NCBI GenBank assembly: GCA_017520155.1
Contig: JAFXGR010000153.1
Span: 1-32,104, forward strand
Length of the DNA: 32,104 nucleotides
Direction of reading: 5' to 3'
Source of the DNA: Lachnospiraceae bacterium
Lineage (GTDB): Bacteria; Bacillota; Clostridia; Lachnospirales; Lachnospiraceae
Both the position numbers and the translations under genes were made by a program. This document shows, piece by piece, positions 1 to 7,749 of this stretch (position 1 is the stretch's first letter; every line of letters starts with the position of its first letter). The notes under the pieces are model-generated. The model was not told the origin of the DNA. It did not search any database and saw only the letters and a program-made list of their open reading frames with translations.

Positions 1-111
1 CCATATCACATGCCTATTTTCCTGATAGCAAAGATTCAAAAATCCTCAGCGTAGCCCGCTACGCCTACGTTTTTTGAACTTCACTCTCAGAAAAATATTC
101 TATGTGAATGG
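1..111. repeat. long imperfect palindrome, MITE/REP-like (may extend off the left edge)
   Basis: The first 111 bases fold back on themselves almost end to end. The outer arms CCATATCACAT (1-11) and ATGTGAATGG (102-111) pair. TTTTCCTGA pairs with TCAGAAAA further in, TTCAAAAA with TTTTTGAA, and the centre is a perfect GCGTAG/CTACGC hairpin (49-54/59-64) with loop CCCG. This is more elaborate than a simple terminator and looks like a non-autonomous palindromic repeat. It lies 24 bp past the cheY-like stop codon, so it could also end that transcript. The left edge of the window cuts the region, so its true length and any target-site duplication are unknown. Confidence 0.6.
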
Positions 112-135
112 TATAGTTATTTAGAAACCGTTACA

Positions 136-495
136 CTAGCCCAAACACTTTTCAATTACCTTAATTACGTCACTTCCCTCATAGGGTTTAGCAATAAAAT
201 CTGCCGCTCCGCTTTTAATTGCCAACAGCATTTTTTCCTTTTGTCCTGCTGCAGTAATCATAACGGCCTTTGCATTTTCATCAAATTTCTTTATCAGTCG
301 CAATGCTTCCAACCCATCCATCTTAGGCATTGTAATGTCCAGTGTTACCAAATCCGGCTTTAATTCCTGATATTTTAAATATCCTTCTTCTCCGTTTACT
401 GCTTCCCCTATAATTGTAAAACCATTATCCTCCAATATTCTTCTTAAAATCTTTCTGGAAGTTCTGGAATCATCCACAATTAAAATTTTTACCAT
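136..495 (-). CDS. cheY: CheY-like single-domain response regulator
   Basis: This 119-residue protein is one receiver (REC) domain with no output domain, the usual size for CheY. The acidic pocket is Asp8-Asp9, the phospho-acceptor is Asp53 in LVTLDITMPKMDG, the switch threonine is Thr81 in MITAAG, and the conserved lysine is Lys103 in AKPY. It would be phosphorylated by a histidine kinase (CheA or similar) and act by binding a partner protein. An AGGAGAG ribosome site sits 8 bases before the ATG. It follows the CheX-like gene by 12 bases and is probably cotranscribed with it. No kinase or flagellar genes are in view, so control of motility or of another process cannot be told apart. Confidence 0.9.
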   Translation of the reverse strand: MVKILIVDDSRTSRKILRRILEDNGFTIIGEAVNGEEGYLKYQELKPDLVTLDITMPKMDGLEALRLIKKFDENAKAVMITAAGQKEKMLLAIKSGAADFIAKPYEGSDVIKVIEKCLG

Positions 496-508
496 CTGCA
501 GTTCTCTC

Positions 509-1396
509 CTATTTTATCTCAAAATTATCTCCCAATGTAATTACAAGCTCCACATCTCTTGATAAAAGCTTTAAAGGAAGTACCAGCATTTCCTTTGCTG
601 TTATTGATGTTACATCCTCATAATACTGAGGCGGGCATAAATCCAGCGTAGAGTCCTTATGATTTAACCCTGTGGTTGCCAAACCATTAATACAGTTTAC
701 AATTTCACCAATGGCATCCAAGGCATCCTGATCCATAGTATTAAACACTTCTCCTCCGTAAACACTGGCCGCTTCACATAAGGATACACCTTTACCCACT
801 AAAGCAGTAGTAAATCCCGGATTTCCATCCACTTTTTGCACAGAGCCATTTTCTATTTCATGAGACTGTGTTAAAAATCCTCTTCCCACACAAATATCCT
901 GATCTACCAAACGCATTAAAGCACGCACTGCCACACTGGCAACAGGTTCATACTCCATAGCCTCACCGGGAATAAATAAAGTAAGAATCTGATCAATATC
1001 ATCACATTTTAAAATCTCCATATCAGAAGAGGTAAGTCCGTTATCATACTGGAAATCAATTAATAACTGCTCCAGTTGTTCAATCAAAATTAACCTTTGA
1101 TTTTCCAAAGCCTGTGCAAAAGCAAGATAGGAATTTCCTTGCTTCTTTAATAAGTTCTCTACCTGTACTTCCGTAAGGTATCCCTCTTCCACAGCAATAT
1201 CTCCAAAGCGCATATCCATAATGGCCTGTAATCTGTTAATTCGATCAGCCTCTTCCTGGGTAATCAGTCCTTCTGAAACTGCAATAATTCCCAGCTTTGC
1301 TCTCACCTTTCTATGTTCTTCCAAAAGATCAATCAGCTGCTCTGCCGAAAGCAATCCCTTATCCTTAAGATAGTTTCCTACTATACTGGCAATCAT
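509..1396 (-). CDS. CheX/CheC-like chemotaxis protein with an N-terminal MshEN-like region
   Basis: This 295-residue protein has two parts. Residues 1 to about 95 carry repeats of the form LG-hydrophobic-AVSEGLITQEEA and FGDIAVEEGYLTEVQ, like the GspE N-terminal (MshEN) fold that in other proteins can bind nucleotides including c-di-GMP. The C-terminal half (about 150-295) resembles CheX/CheC, with an E-I-V-N-C-I-N-G helix at about 230 matching the family E-x-x-N pattern. CheX and CheC dephosphorylate CheY-P, which fits the cheY-like gene 12 bases downstream. The start follows a GGAGG site. Phosphatase function is inferred from the partial motif and the neighbour. The binding ability of the N-terminal region is not shown by sequence alone. 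Confidence 0.7.
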   Translation of the reverse strand: MIASIVGNYLKDKGLLSAEQLIDLLEEHRKVRAKLGIIAVSEGLITQEEADRINRLQAIMDMRFGDIAVEEGYLTEVQVENLLKKQGNSYLAFAQALENQRLILIEQLEQLLIDFQYDNGLTSSDMEILKCDDIDQILTLFIPGEAMEYEPVASVAVRALMRLVDQDICVGRGFLTQSHEIENGSVQKVDGNPGFTTALVGKGVSLCEAASVYGGEVFNTMDQDALDAIGEIVNCINGLATTGLNHKDSTLDLCPPQYYEDVTSITAKEMLVLPLKLLSRDVELVITLGDNFEIK

Positions 1397-1649
1397 ACTT
1401 TATCCTCCAAATATAACATAAGCAGCTGTTCTCACCTCTGCTTACCTTTGAATAATCCCACATGCCCATGAATATTTATAATTTTTTACAATTATTCATT
1501 ATTATATAAATTATAGCAGACCACCCTCTTTTATACAAGAAATAATTCATTATTTCCCCCTTCCAACAGTATTCATCCTGTGGTTAAAGAGGCAAAATCC
1601 TTGCTGTTTTATTTACTTAAATATTTATTTTGATATTAATAATATACTC
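1397..1649. other. AT-rich intergenic region between the CheX-like gene and tRNA-Leu
   Basis: No convincing gene is present. The part near the CheX-like gene holds its leader of about 110 nt and a sigma-A-like promoter; the rest is AT-rich spacer leading to the tRNA promoter. Confidence 0.6.
1510..1538 (-). promoter_or_regulatory. sigma-A-type promoter for the CheX-like/cheY-like pair
   Basis: On the minus strand TTGTAT and TATAAT are separated by 17 bases. This would give a leader of about 105 nt before the CheX-like start. Confidence 0.5.
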
Positions 1650-1678
1650 TTGACTTTTGTTTTCTTATATCATATAAT
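1650..1678 (+). promoter_or_regulatory. strong sigma-A-type promoter for tRNA-Leu
   Basis: TTGACT, a 17-base spacer and TATAAT end 11 bases before the first base of the tRNA. This is near consensus and well placed. Confidence 0.85.
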
Positions 1679-1689
1679 AATAAACGTTC

Positions 1690-1769
1690 GCGGATGTGGC
1701 GGAATTGGCAGACGCGCTAGACTTAGGATCTAGTGGGCGACCGTGGGGGTTCGAGTCCCTTCATCCGCA
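1690..1769 (+). tRNA. tRNA-Leu (anticodon UAG)
   Basis: The acceptor stem GCGGATG/CATCCGC (1690-1696/1762-1768) closes perfectly. The anticodon stem CTAGA/TCTAG holds the loop CTTAGGA with anticodon TAG at 1724-1726. The T loop is TTCGAGT. An extended variable arm of about 11 nt marks it as class II, as expected for leucine. CCA is not encoded. It has its own promoter and terminator and is transcribed alone. Confidence 0.95.
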
Positions 1770-1771
1770 TG

Positions 1772-1813
1772 AAAAGGTTTTTGAGACTAATGTAGTTTCA
1801 GAAACCTTTTTTT
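1772..1813 (+). terminator. intrinsic terminator of tRNA-Leu
   Basis: AAAGGTTT...TGA.ACTA pairs with TAGT.TCA.AAACCTTT around an ATG loop and is followed by a run of T. Confidence 0.85.
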
Positions 1814-1935
1814 ATGTTCTTGTTGAATTTATATATATAAGTTTTTCTCTGATTCTTAACCTTTAAATTGTTTGATAATTTTATTTATTAAATATATTAT
1901 GTGTATATAATTATCGTTTTTTGAGGCGGATTCAT

Positions 1936-2160
1936 ATGGCAACTTGTGAAAAACTTACTAAATGTCCTTTTTATCAAGGTAAAATGGATATTAATTCCGG
2001 TTTAGACCGAATGTATATGCAGAAATACTGTGAAGGTGATAAAATAAGCTGTGCCCGTTATATCGTATCTACTCAGTTGGGACCGGATTATGTAACTGAT
2101 AAATTATATCCCAATATGAACGATCAGGCAAAGAAGCTTTTAGCTGAACATAAAAAATGA
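1936..2160 (+). CDS. small cysteine-containing protein of unknown function
   Basis: The protein has 74 residues starting at MATCEK, with GAGGCGG about 6 bases upstream. An in-frame TTG five codons earlier lies over this ribosome site and is not a likely start. The cysteines fall in a regular pattern: C4, C10 in KCPFYQGKM, then YCEGDKISCARY. This suggests a small metal-binding or redox protein, but I cannot name its family or function. The C-terminal part, LGPDYVTDKLYPNMNDQAKK, looks like a conserved helix. There is no signal peptide or membrane segment. It stands alone between the tRNA terminator and a bidirectional terminator. Confidence 0.75.
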   Translation: MATCEKLTKCPFYQGKMDINSGLDRMYMQKYCEGDKISCARYIVSTQLGPDYVTDKLYPNMNDQAKKLLAEHKK

Positions 2161-2180
2161 GTAAATAAGTAATCATCATA

Positions 2181-2225
2181 AAAGAATGACAGGTCTATCT
2201 ATGATAAACCTGCCATTCTTTTTCT
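2181..2225. terminator. bidirectional intrinsic terminator
   Basis: AAAGAATGACAGGT (2181-2194) pairs with ACCTGCCATTCTTT (2208-2221) with one mismatch. Plus-strand transcripts run into TTTTC and minus-strand ones into TTTTATG. It serves both the small plus-strand gene and the end of the sugar operon. Confidence 0.8.
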
Positions 2226-2256
2226 ATCTATAATTCCCCTCTATAGATTTCTGTTA

Positions 2257-4425
2257 TTAAATCTCATACCATTTAATTTCATTTGCTTCCAAATGAAGTT
2301 CAAAGCTGCTGCCGTCTCCTTTGTAAACAGTTGTATCCTGTGGCTCATAGGTATTATTTACTACACAGTATTTTCCATTTTTTACATAGGCATGAACTTC
2401 CACATTAAAGTTGGATGAGAACCATTTGTTCAGCTCATCTTCGCTGTTAGCACTCCAGAGAATACTGCGATATAAAATACGGCTGTTTTCGAAACTGTAA
2501 GGAAGTCCGCTGATATACACACTTCTTCCCTTTCCGAATTCATTTACTGCCATCTGTACTTCTTTTTCTCTTTGTACTAAAATATTTGTTCCTTCGTAGG
2601 CAAAGATACTCTTCTTTCCTTCTCCGAAGTCTACTTCCTTTGTTATATCCTTTAAAATAAAGTGCTCCGGATGCTCTTCCCAGTTGTATTTATCATAGTT
2701 TAAAGTAAAGCCTGTTTCCTTCTCTACTCCAAGAAGATTTGCCAGCTGTAGGAAATGTCCCTGATGCTGGTGACCGGAGGGCTCTCCTACACCGATAAAA
2801 CCACCACCGTTATAAACAAACTCTCTGATTGCAGAAATCACCTCCGGATTCTCCCAGTAATATCCACCGGTATGAGCAGTATCTGCATCCCCTACGTTGA
2901 TAATAACATCTACATCATCAAGCACTGCCTTATTGGCAAGGATGTCATCAAAGGAAATGAAGGCCACATCAAAAGGAGCTCCTGATAATGCTTCAATGAT
3001 ACCTGCATAGCTGTAATTCTGTTTCTGATACAGTGCATGGTGTACCATATGGCAGCCCCATTTTCTGATTTTTCCCCAGCTGTTTAATACTGCTACTTTC
3101 TTTACACAGTGAGGTGTGGTTCCTTTTGCATTTTCATAAAGTTCACGGAACTCATCACATACACTTTCCACATAATCAATAAACTCAGGGAAATCAAGTG
3201 CCAGCTTCAAATATCCTCCATAACCAATACGATCAATGGGCTTTCTGAGAATTGCACGTCTTGCCGTTACCCAGTTTTCCTTTGCTTCTTTTACAGGATC
3301 TCCTCCTTCATGGAAGGTATCCGGGAAAAAGTAAGGAAGAAATCTTCCCTCTGTATATTTTACCCCTTCGATATCTGAAATCAGACGAAGAGTAGAACCA
3401 TTACCAACACTGCCCACTACGGAGTCAAGACCGATGGAAGCAAATTCCTCCATAAAAGGTTCTGTTCCAATCCAGTGATCTCCCAAGAACATCATGGCTT
3501 CTTTGCCGCATTCATGGGTAATTTCCACCATTTCCTTGGCAAGTGCTGCCACTTCTCTTCTCTGAAATGCCTGGAAATCCTTAAATTCTTTGCTGGGAAT
3601 ACGGTACTGATTATTGTAGTAACCTTGATCAATAATAAATTCTGGACGGAATTTGTATCCCACTTCCTTCTCAAACTGTTCCAGAATATAAGGACTTACC
3701 GATGCTGAATATCCATACCAGTCAACATATTTTTCTCTCTTCAGCTCATCAAATACCAAGGTAAACTGATGGAAGAAAGTTGTATAACGAATTACATTTA
3801 CATAAGGATGTTCTTCACAGAATTTGCGAAGACGTTCCATAGAATATTTATGTGTTTTTGGCTGTCTAACATCAAAGGTAATCTGGTGTTCAAAATCTTT
3901 CCAATCGTTTGTTGTCGCATTGTACATATGTACCGGATCCCAAATTAAGTAGGCTAAAAAACTTACTGTATATTCATGGAATTTTGCCGGATTCTTAATT
4001 ACTACACAGCCATTGTCTTCCTGATAATTCCAGCACTCACAGGATACTACTTCACCGGTAGTACGGTCTACAACCTCCCACCATCTGGCAATATCATCTC
4101 TGGTATTTACTTCCATAAGTTCAGGAGAAATCCCCTGCATTAAGGGAATCTCCAACGTATCCTTTGTTGCGGTATAAAATCCTGTCATAATATAACACTG
4201 CTGTACCTCATCAGGATTTGCTTTTGCCCACACATTATCTTTTCTTGTGGTATAGTAAGTGGAATAAATTTTTGCACCTACCTTTGTTAATTCTTCCGGG
4301 AATTCTGTTCCGTCACAGTCGCGGATTGCATCCGCACCCCAGCGTTTTAATATTTCTATTGTTTCAGGAACTACGTCTAAATTCGTGGGAATGGTTACCC
4401 TTCCGGTACGCTTAATTTGTTCCAT
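2257..4425 (-). CDS. GH112 galactosyl-N-acetylhexosamine phosphorylase (galacto-N-biose/lacto-N-biose type)
   Basis: The protein has 722 residues from MEQIKRTGRV, close to the size of characterised GH112 enzymes. It closely resembles the bifidobacterial galacto-N-biose/lacto-N-biose phosphorylase as I recall it: WGADAIR, WWEVVDRTTGEVV, EYTVSFLAYLIWDPVHMYN, EAMMFLGDHWIGTEP with the likely catalytic acid Asp316, and VKYTEGRFLPYFFPDTF. The family splits Gal-beta-1,3-GalNAc or Gal-beta-1,3-GlcNAc with phosphate into Gal-1-phosphate and HexNAc; some members prefer Gal-beta-1,4-rhamnose, so the exact substrate is not settled. No signal peptide, so cytoplasmic. An AGAGGAG sits before ATG 4425. Earlier in-frame TTG (4455) and ATG (4446) starts are less likely because known homologues begin just before the GR-T motif. 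It is the last gene of the ABC operon. Confidence 0.9.
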   Translation of the reverse strand: MEQIKRTGRVTIPTNLDVVPETIEILKRWGADAIRDCDGTEFPEELTKVGAKIYSTYYTTRKDNVWAKANPDEVQQCYIMTGFYTATKDTLEIPLMQGISPELMEVNTRDDIARWWEVVDRTTGEVVSCECWNYQEDNGCVVIKNPAKFHEYTVSFLAYLIWDPVHMYNATTNDWKDFEHQITFDVRQPKTHKYSMERLRKFCEEHPYVNVIRYTTFFHQFTLVFDELKREKYVDWYGYSASVSPYILEQFEKEVGYKFRPEFIIDQGYYNNQYRIPSKEFKDFQAFQRREVAALAKEMVEITHECGKEAMMFLGDHWIGTEPFMEEFASIGLDSVVGSVGNGSTLRLISDIEGVKYTEGRFLPYFFPDTFHEGGDPVKEAKENWVTARRAILRKPIDRIGYGGYLKLALDFPEFIDYVESVCDEFRELYENAKGTTPHCVKKVAVLNSWGKIRKWGCHMVHHALYQKQNYSYAGIIEALSGAPFDVAFISFDDILANKAVLDDVDVIINVGDADTAHTGGYYWENPEVISAIREFVYNGGGFIGVGEPSGHQHQGHFLQLANLLGVEKETGFTLNYDKYNWEEHPEHFILKDITKEVDFGEGKKSIFAYEGTNILVQREKEVQMAVNEFGKGRSVYISGLPYSFENSRILYRSILWSANSEDELNKWFSSNFNVEVHAYVKNGKYCVVNNTYEPQDTTVYKGDGSSFELHLEANEIKWYEI

Positions 4426-4451
4426 TGGTTTATCTACTCCTCTCATTTTCC

Positions 4452-6650
4452 TCAATCTATTTCTGTCTTTCTTTTTAAAAAAATATTCTCTTCCTGATTT
4501 GCCCTCAGTCTGATTTTTTTACAATCTCCCTCAGAGTTTTTCACCACCAGCTCTCTGTCATAAGTTGACAGCAGTATTACCTTATATTCCTTTTGACCAT
4601 CATACTCCAAGGAAACATTAAGATTTCCATAGGCCTTAAAGCCTTTAAAGGATATGCTTTTTTCCCTCCAATGCCTAGGAATAGCCGGTAAAACAGTAAT
4701 TTCATCCTGTTCTGTTTTTAACAGCATTTCCTGCAGTGCATCTGCTGCCCACATATTAGATTCCAAAGTAAAGGGTCTGTAATGGAAGATTGAATATCCT
4801 CTTTTCTTATAATCACCATTTAAATGAAATCCATTAGGGGAGCAAAAACTTTCCCAAAAAATTCTCAATTGTTCATATGCACCCTCACCATTTCCTGCTA
4901 CGGAATATAAATGGGACATCCAGCAAAAGGAAAATCCTACCCACATGCCGCTTCCCCATTTTTCATAATCTAAAATGGTAGCATCTATTACCTCTTTTGC
5001 GAATTGATAATTATATAGCTTAAGAGGCCATATGGCCATTGCATTTGACAGATGTCTATGTGATTCTCTTAAACTTTCTGCAGGAGAAATCATCAATACC
5101 TTTTCTTCATTTACTGCCAAGGAAGGTAGTTTTTTTATATGCCTTTCCCATTCTTCCTGCCTTCCATCCTGTAAAATATAGGAATACTCTTTCAAGGTTG
5201 TAAACAGGTAGAAAAGAAGTGCCAAATCATAATTACTATTGGGTTCTACAAAGGATTCTATCTCATCATCATGAATTTCGGGAGAACTGGAGATGGGTAA
5301 ATAATATTTTCCTTCTCTTTCCTCCAAAAGTCCTAAAATACAATCAGCAGTCTCCTCAAAATATATTTTCGCCCTATCCTTTAAAAAACTTCTGTCACCA
5401 CTATATCTGTAATATTGATCAAAACATTGACATAGCCAAATCTGATGAGTGGGGACTAAAGAATACATAGGCCATCCTCCCAAAGGCTTGCCGTCAATAG
5501 TCATAACACCTGGAAGACAAATCCCTTTCGTCTTATAAAAAGTTTTTGCAAACTTTTTAGCTTGGGGACGAAGATTCCATAAATAATCTAAAAATGCTTC
5601 CCCTTCTTCCCAATGATTTGCCTTTAAATAATGAGTATAACTAATTTGTGTATTTAAATCATTATGATAGTCTCCTTTCCAAGGAGGCAGTTCATGATTA
5701 TCTGCCGTCCATACCCCCTGTAGGGGCATGGGATATTCTCCCTTTCTGGAACAGGATCCTAACAAATAATTTGTTATATACCAATTATGTTCAAAGAGCG
5801 CATCCGGTAAAGATAAGGATGATTTTTTCCAAAATTTGTCCCACCAATCCTGATGTTCCTTTCTCATCCTTTCATAAGAACAATTAAGCTCCTTTTTAAT
5901 TTCCAGTTTTGCCTCTTCCAAGGGGTCTTCACCATCTTTTGATGTGAAAATTTTATAACAAATTGTGGTTTCTTTATCTTCTCTTTTTTTCCCCATAAGG
6001 ATTCCAAAATAAAAATCACTTTCTATTGGCTGTAAAAACCATTGAAAAGATATTTCTCCTTCTTCCTTTCCCTCCTGCAGGGGGGGATAATATAAATCTT
6101 TTGCAGTTCCTTTCGTAAAATCTCTTGTAATCTTTTCCACTTTACTAGTTTTACCGCGATCACAAGAAAATCCGGGAGACAATAAGCATATTTCATACTC
6201 CTTCTCTTTTCCCCGAATACGAATAAAACCGCTTTTCGTTGTTGCATGGCAAAAAGCTTCCAGAGAAATGCCTGAACCCTCCACCTCAAATTCACTGCAG
6301 GCTGTTTTCATTTCCAGCCGTGAAGTGATGTTTTTTCCCTTGGGAAAGGAAAAAATAATTTTACCTACAGGCAGCTTTGTAGGAAGGGGACTATTGTATG
6401 GAGCATCAAATAACTCTCTTATTTCCTCTGTCTTTCCTTCCCTTGCCAGCTGGATTAATGTTCCATAGGTAAACTCTTCGCATTCAATATTTTGAGGTGT
6501 ACTATGGTCCCAAATATCAACTCTGTCCAAACTGAACCTGAACTCTTTTGGGGTTCCCCAGATTAACGTTCCTATTCTTCCGTTTCCTAAAGGGATTCCT
6601 TCATCCCAGGATTCAATGGACTTGTTAAAAAAAAGTTGATGCTCTTTCAT
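4452..6650 (-). CDS. GH95-type glycoside hydrolase (alpha-L-fucosidase-like), divergent active site
   Basis: The 732-residue protein has the GH95 layout: an N-terminal beta-sandwich beginning DEGIPLGNGRIGTLIWG, an (alpha/alpha)6 barrel, and a C-terminal EITVLPAIPRHW region. The family removes alpha-1,2-linked L-fucose or L-galactose by inversion. The general-acid glutamate appears kept (Glu458 in SSSPE). By eye, the Asn-x-Asn pair of the bifidobacterial enzyme aligns with Asp331/Asn333 in GDYHNDLNTQ, and the base-activating Asp with Glu630 in FTLESNMW. Specificity may therefore differ from classic fucosidases. No signal peptide, so it acts inside the cell on imported sugars. It starts after AGGGAG, 9 bp past the 59-aa membrane gene, and its stop lies 26 bp before the phosphorylase start. 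Confidence 0.8.
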   Translation of the reverse strand: MKEHQLFFNKSIESWDEGIPLGNGRIGTLIWGTPKEFRFSLDRVDIWDHSTPQNIECEEFTYGTLIQLAREGKTEEIRELFDAPYNSPLPTKLPVGKIIFSFPKGKNITSRLEMKTACSEFEVEGSGISLEAFCHATTKSGFIRIRGKEKEYEICLLSPGFSCDRGKTSKVEKITRDFTKGTAKDLYYPPLQEGKEEGEISFQWFLQPIESDFYFGILMGKKREDKETTICYKIFTSKDGEDPLEEAKLEIKKELNCSYERMRKEHQDWWDKFWKKSSLSLPDALFEHNWYITNYLLGSCSRKGEYPMPLQGVWTADNHELPPWKGDYHNDLNTQISYTHYLKANHWEEGEAFLDYLWNLRPQAKKFAKTFYKTKGICLPGVMTIDGKPLGGWPMYSLVPTHQIWLCQCFDQYYRYSGDRSFLKDRAKIYFEETADCILGLLEEREGKYYLPISSSPEIHDDEIESFVEPNSNYDLALLFYLFTTLKEYSYILQDGRQEEWERHIKKLPSLAVNEEKVLMISPAESLRESHRHLSNAMAIWPLKLYNYQFAKEVIDATILDYEKWGSGMWVGFSFCWMSHLYSVAGNGEGAYEQLRIFWESFCSPNGFHLNGDYKKRGYSIFHYRPFTLESNMWAADALQEMLLKTEQDEITVLPAIPRHWREKSISFKGFKAYGNLNVSLEYDGQKEYKVILLSTYDRELVVKNSEGDCKKIRLRANQEENIFLKRKTEID

Positions 6651-6659
6651 TTCGGCTCC

Positions 6660-6839
6660 CTATTTATACTTACTATTATAGTAAGCCAATAATCCTAACA
6701 GACCTGCTAAACCAACTAACTGTGTTACAAGTCCTGTCAAACCAATATTACGATGCCCCAAAATAACCAGCGCCACACAAACACAAAATATAATTGCCAG
6801 GATAATTCCTGTTACTATTTTTTTATTTTGCTCTGTCAT
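6660..6839 (-). CDS. small two-helix membrane protein of the sugar ABC operon
   Basis: The protein has 59 residues beginning MTEQNKKIVTG. It has two hydrophobic helices (about residues 8-28 and 33-54) joined by a short GHRNIG turn, and a basic C-terminus. The ATG at 6839 is preceded by AAGGTGA overlapping the permease stop codon, so translation is probably coupled. A GTG three codons earlier is possible but badly spaced. Its place directly after the two permeases suggests a small accessory subunit or stabiliser of the transporter. I know of short unnamed membrane proteins in similar Lachnospiraceae operons, but cannot assign a function. Confidence 0.75.
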   Translation of the reverse strand: MTEQNKKIVTGIILAIIFCVCVALVILGHRNIGLTGLVTQLVGLAGLLGLLAYYNSKYK

Positions 6840-6849
6840 CTTCTTCACC

Positions 6850-7734
6850 TTATCCTTTCAGACCGCCTACTGTCATTCCTTCTGTCAGCTGTTTTTGAAC
6901 TAACATATACAGGATTAATGTAGGAAGCATTACAATTACCAAACCTGCATACATCTGGCCGTATTGAACTGCAGACTTTTGTGCTGCCATAAGGTTCATC
7001 AGACCTACCGGTAAGGTTTTTAACTCCGGTTTTGTAAGTAAGGTCATCGAAATAATATATTCATTCCAGAAGGAAAGGAAATTAAATAAAATTACTGTAA
7101 TAATACTGGGTTTTGCCATAGGAATAATAATCTGAACCATTGTTCTGAAATATCCTGCTCCATCCACATAAGCAGCTTCTTCATAATCTTTTGCCACTGT
7201 TTTAAAGTACCCTGCCAACAAATAAATGGTAAAGGGAAGTGCTGTTGCCGCATATACAAGGGCAAGAATTACAATATTATTTAAGAAAAATGGCTCTCCT
7301 ATGGTTTTTCTTAAAAATGTATCCGCTTCACTGAGCATTAAGAAAATAGGAACTACAATGTAGTTTACATTAATGAATAATCCCGCCATAATTAAGGTAT
7401 TCAAAAATCCGTTTCCAAAGAATTTGAATCGGGATAATACATAAGAAGCCGGAAGTGCAACTACAATCAGAATCAATAAACCTAAGGCTGTTACAATGGC
7501 AGAATTAATCATATAAGATCCCATATCTGCCGTAGTCCATGCATCTACAAAGTTCTGCAGATACACCCCCGCCGGAAGAGCCCAGGGATTACGATAGAAT
7601 TCCACATTTTCTTTGATAGATGCCATAAATACCCAGCCCACCGGCACAATGATCGTTATGGTTAATAAAATAAGAGGTATGTATATCATAACCTTGCTAA
7701 GAAGCGAGGTTTCACCAATCTTTTTCTTGTTCAT
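6850..7734 (-). CDS. carbohydrate ABC transporter permease, MalG/type 2 (CUT1)
   Basis: The 294-residue protein has about six membrane helices. The inner-membrane component motif EEAAYVDGAGYFRTMVQIIIPMAKP, which docks the ATPase, is at about 190-215, and the C-terminus EGMTVGGLKG is typical of MalG-type subunits. It pairs with the upstream permease to form the channel. GAAGGAGAG precedes the ATG, and it starts 15 bp after the upstream permease. No ATPase gene is in the operon; CUT1 systems in Firmicutes often share a genome-wide MsmK-type ATPase, and that is inferred here. Confidence 0.93.
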   Translation of the reverse strand: MNKKKIGETSLLSKVMIYIPLILLTITIIVPVGWVFMASIKENVEFYRNPWALPAGVYLQNFVDAWTTADMGSYMINSAIVTALGLLILIVVALPASYVLSRFKFFGNGFLNTLIMAGLFINVNYIVVPIFLMLSEADTFLRKTIGEPFFLNNIVILALVYAATALPFTIYLLAGYFKTVAKDYEEAAYVDGAGYFRTMVQIIIPMAKPSIITVILFNFLSFWNEYIISMTLLTKPELKTLPVGLMNLMAAQKSAVQYGQMYAGLVIVMLPTLILYMLVQKQLTEGMTVGGLKG

Positions 7735-7749
7735 CTTTTTCTCTCCTTC

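Noticed and set aside
4426-4455. TTG (4455) or ATG (4446) as start of the GH112 gene
   Set aside because: The ten extra residues are not family-like, and the AGAGGAG ribosome site lies between these codons and ATG 4425.
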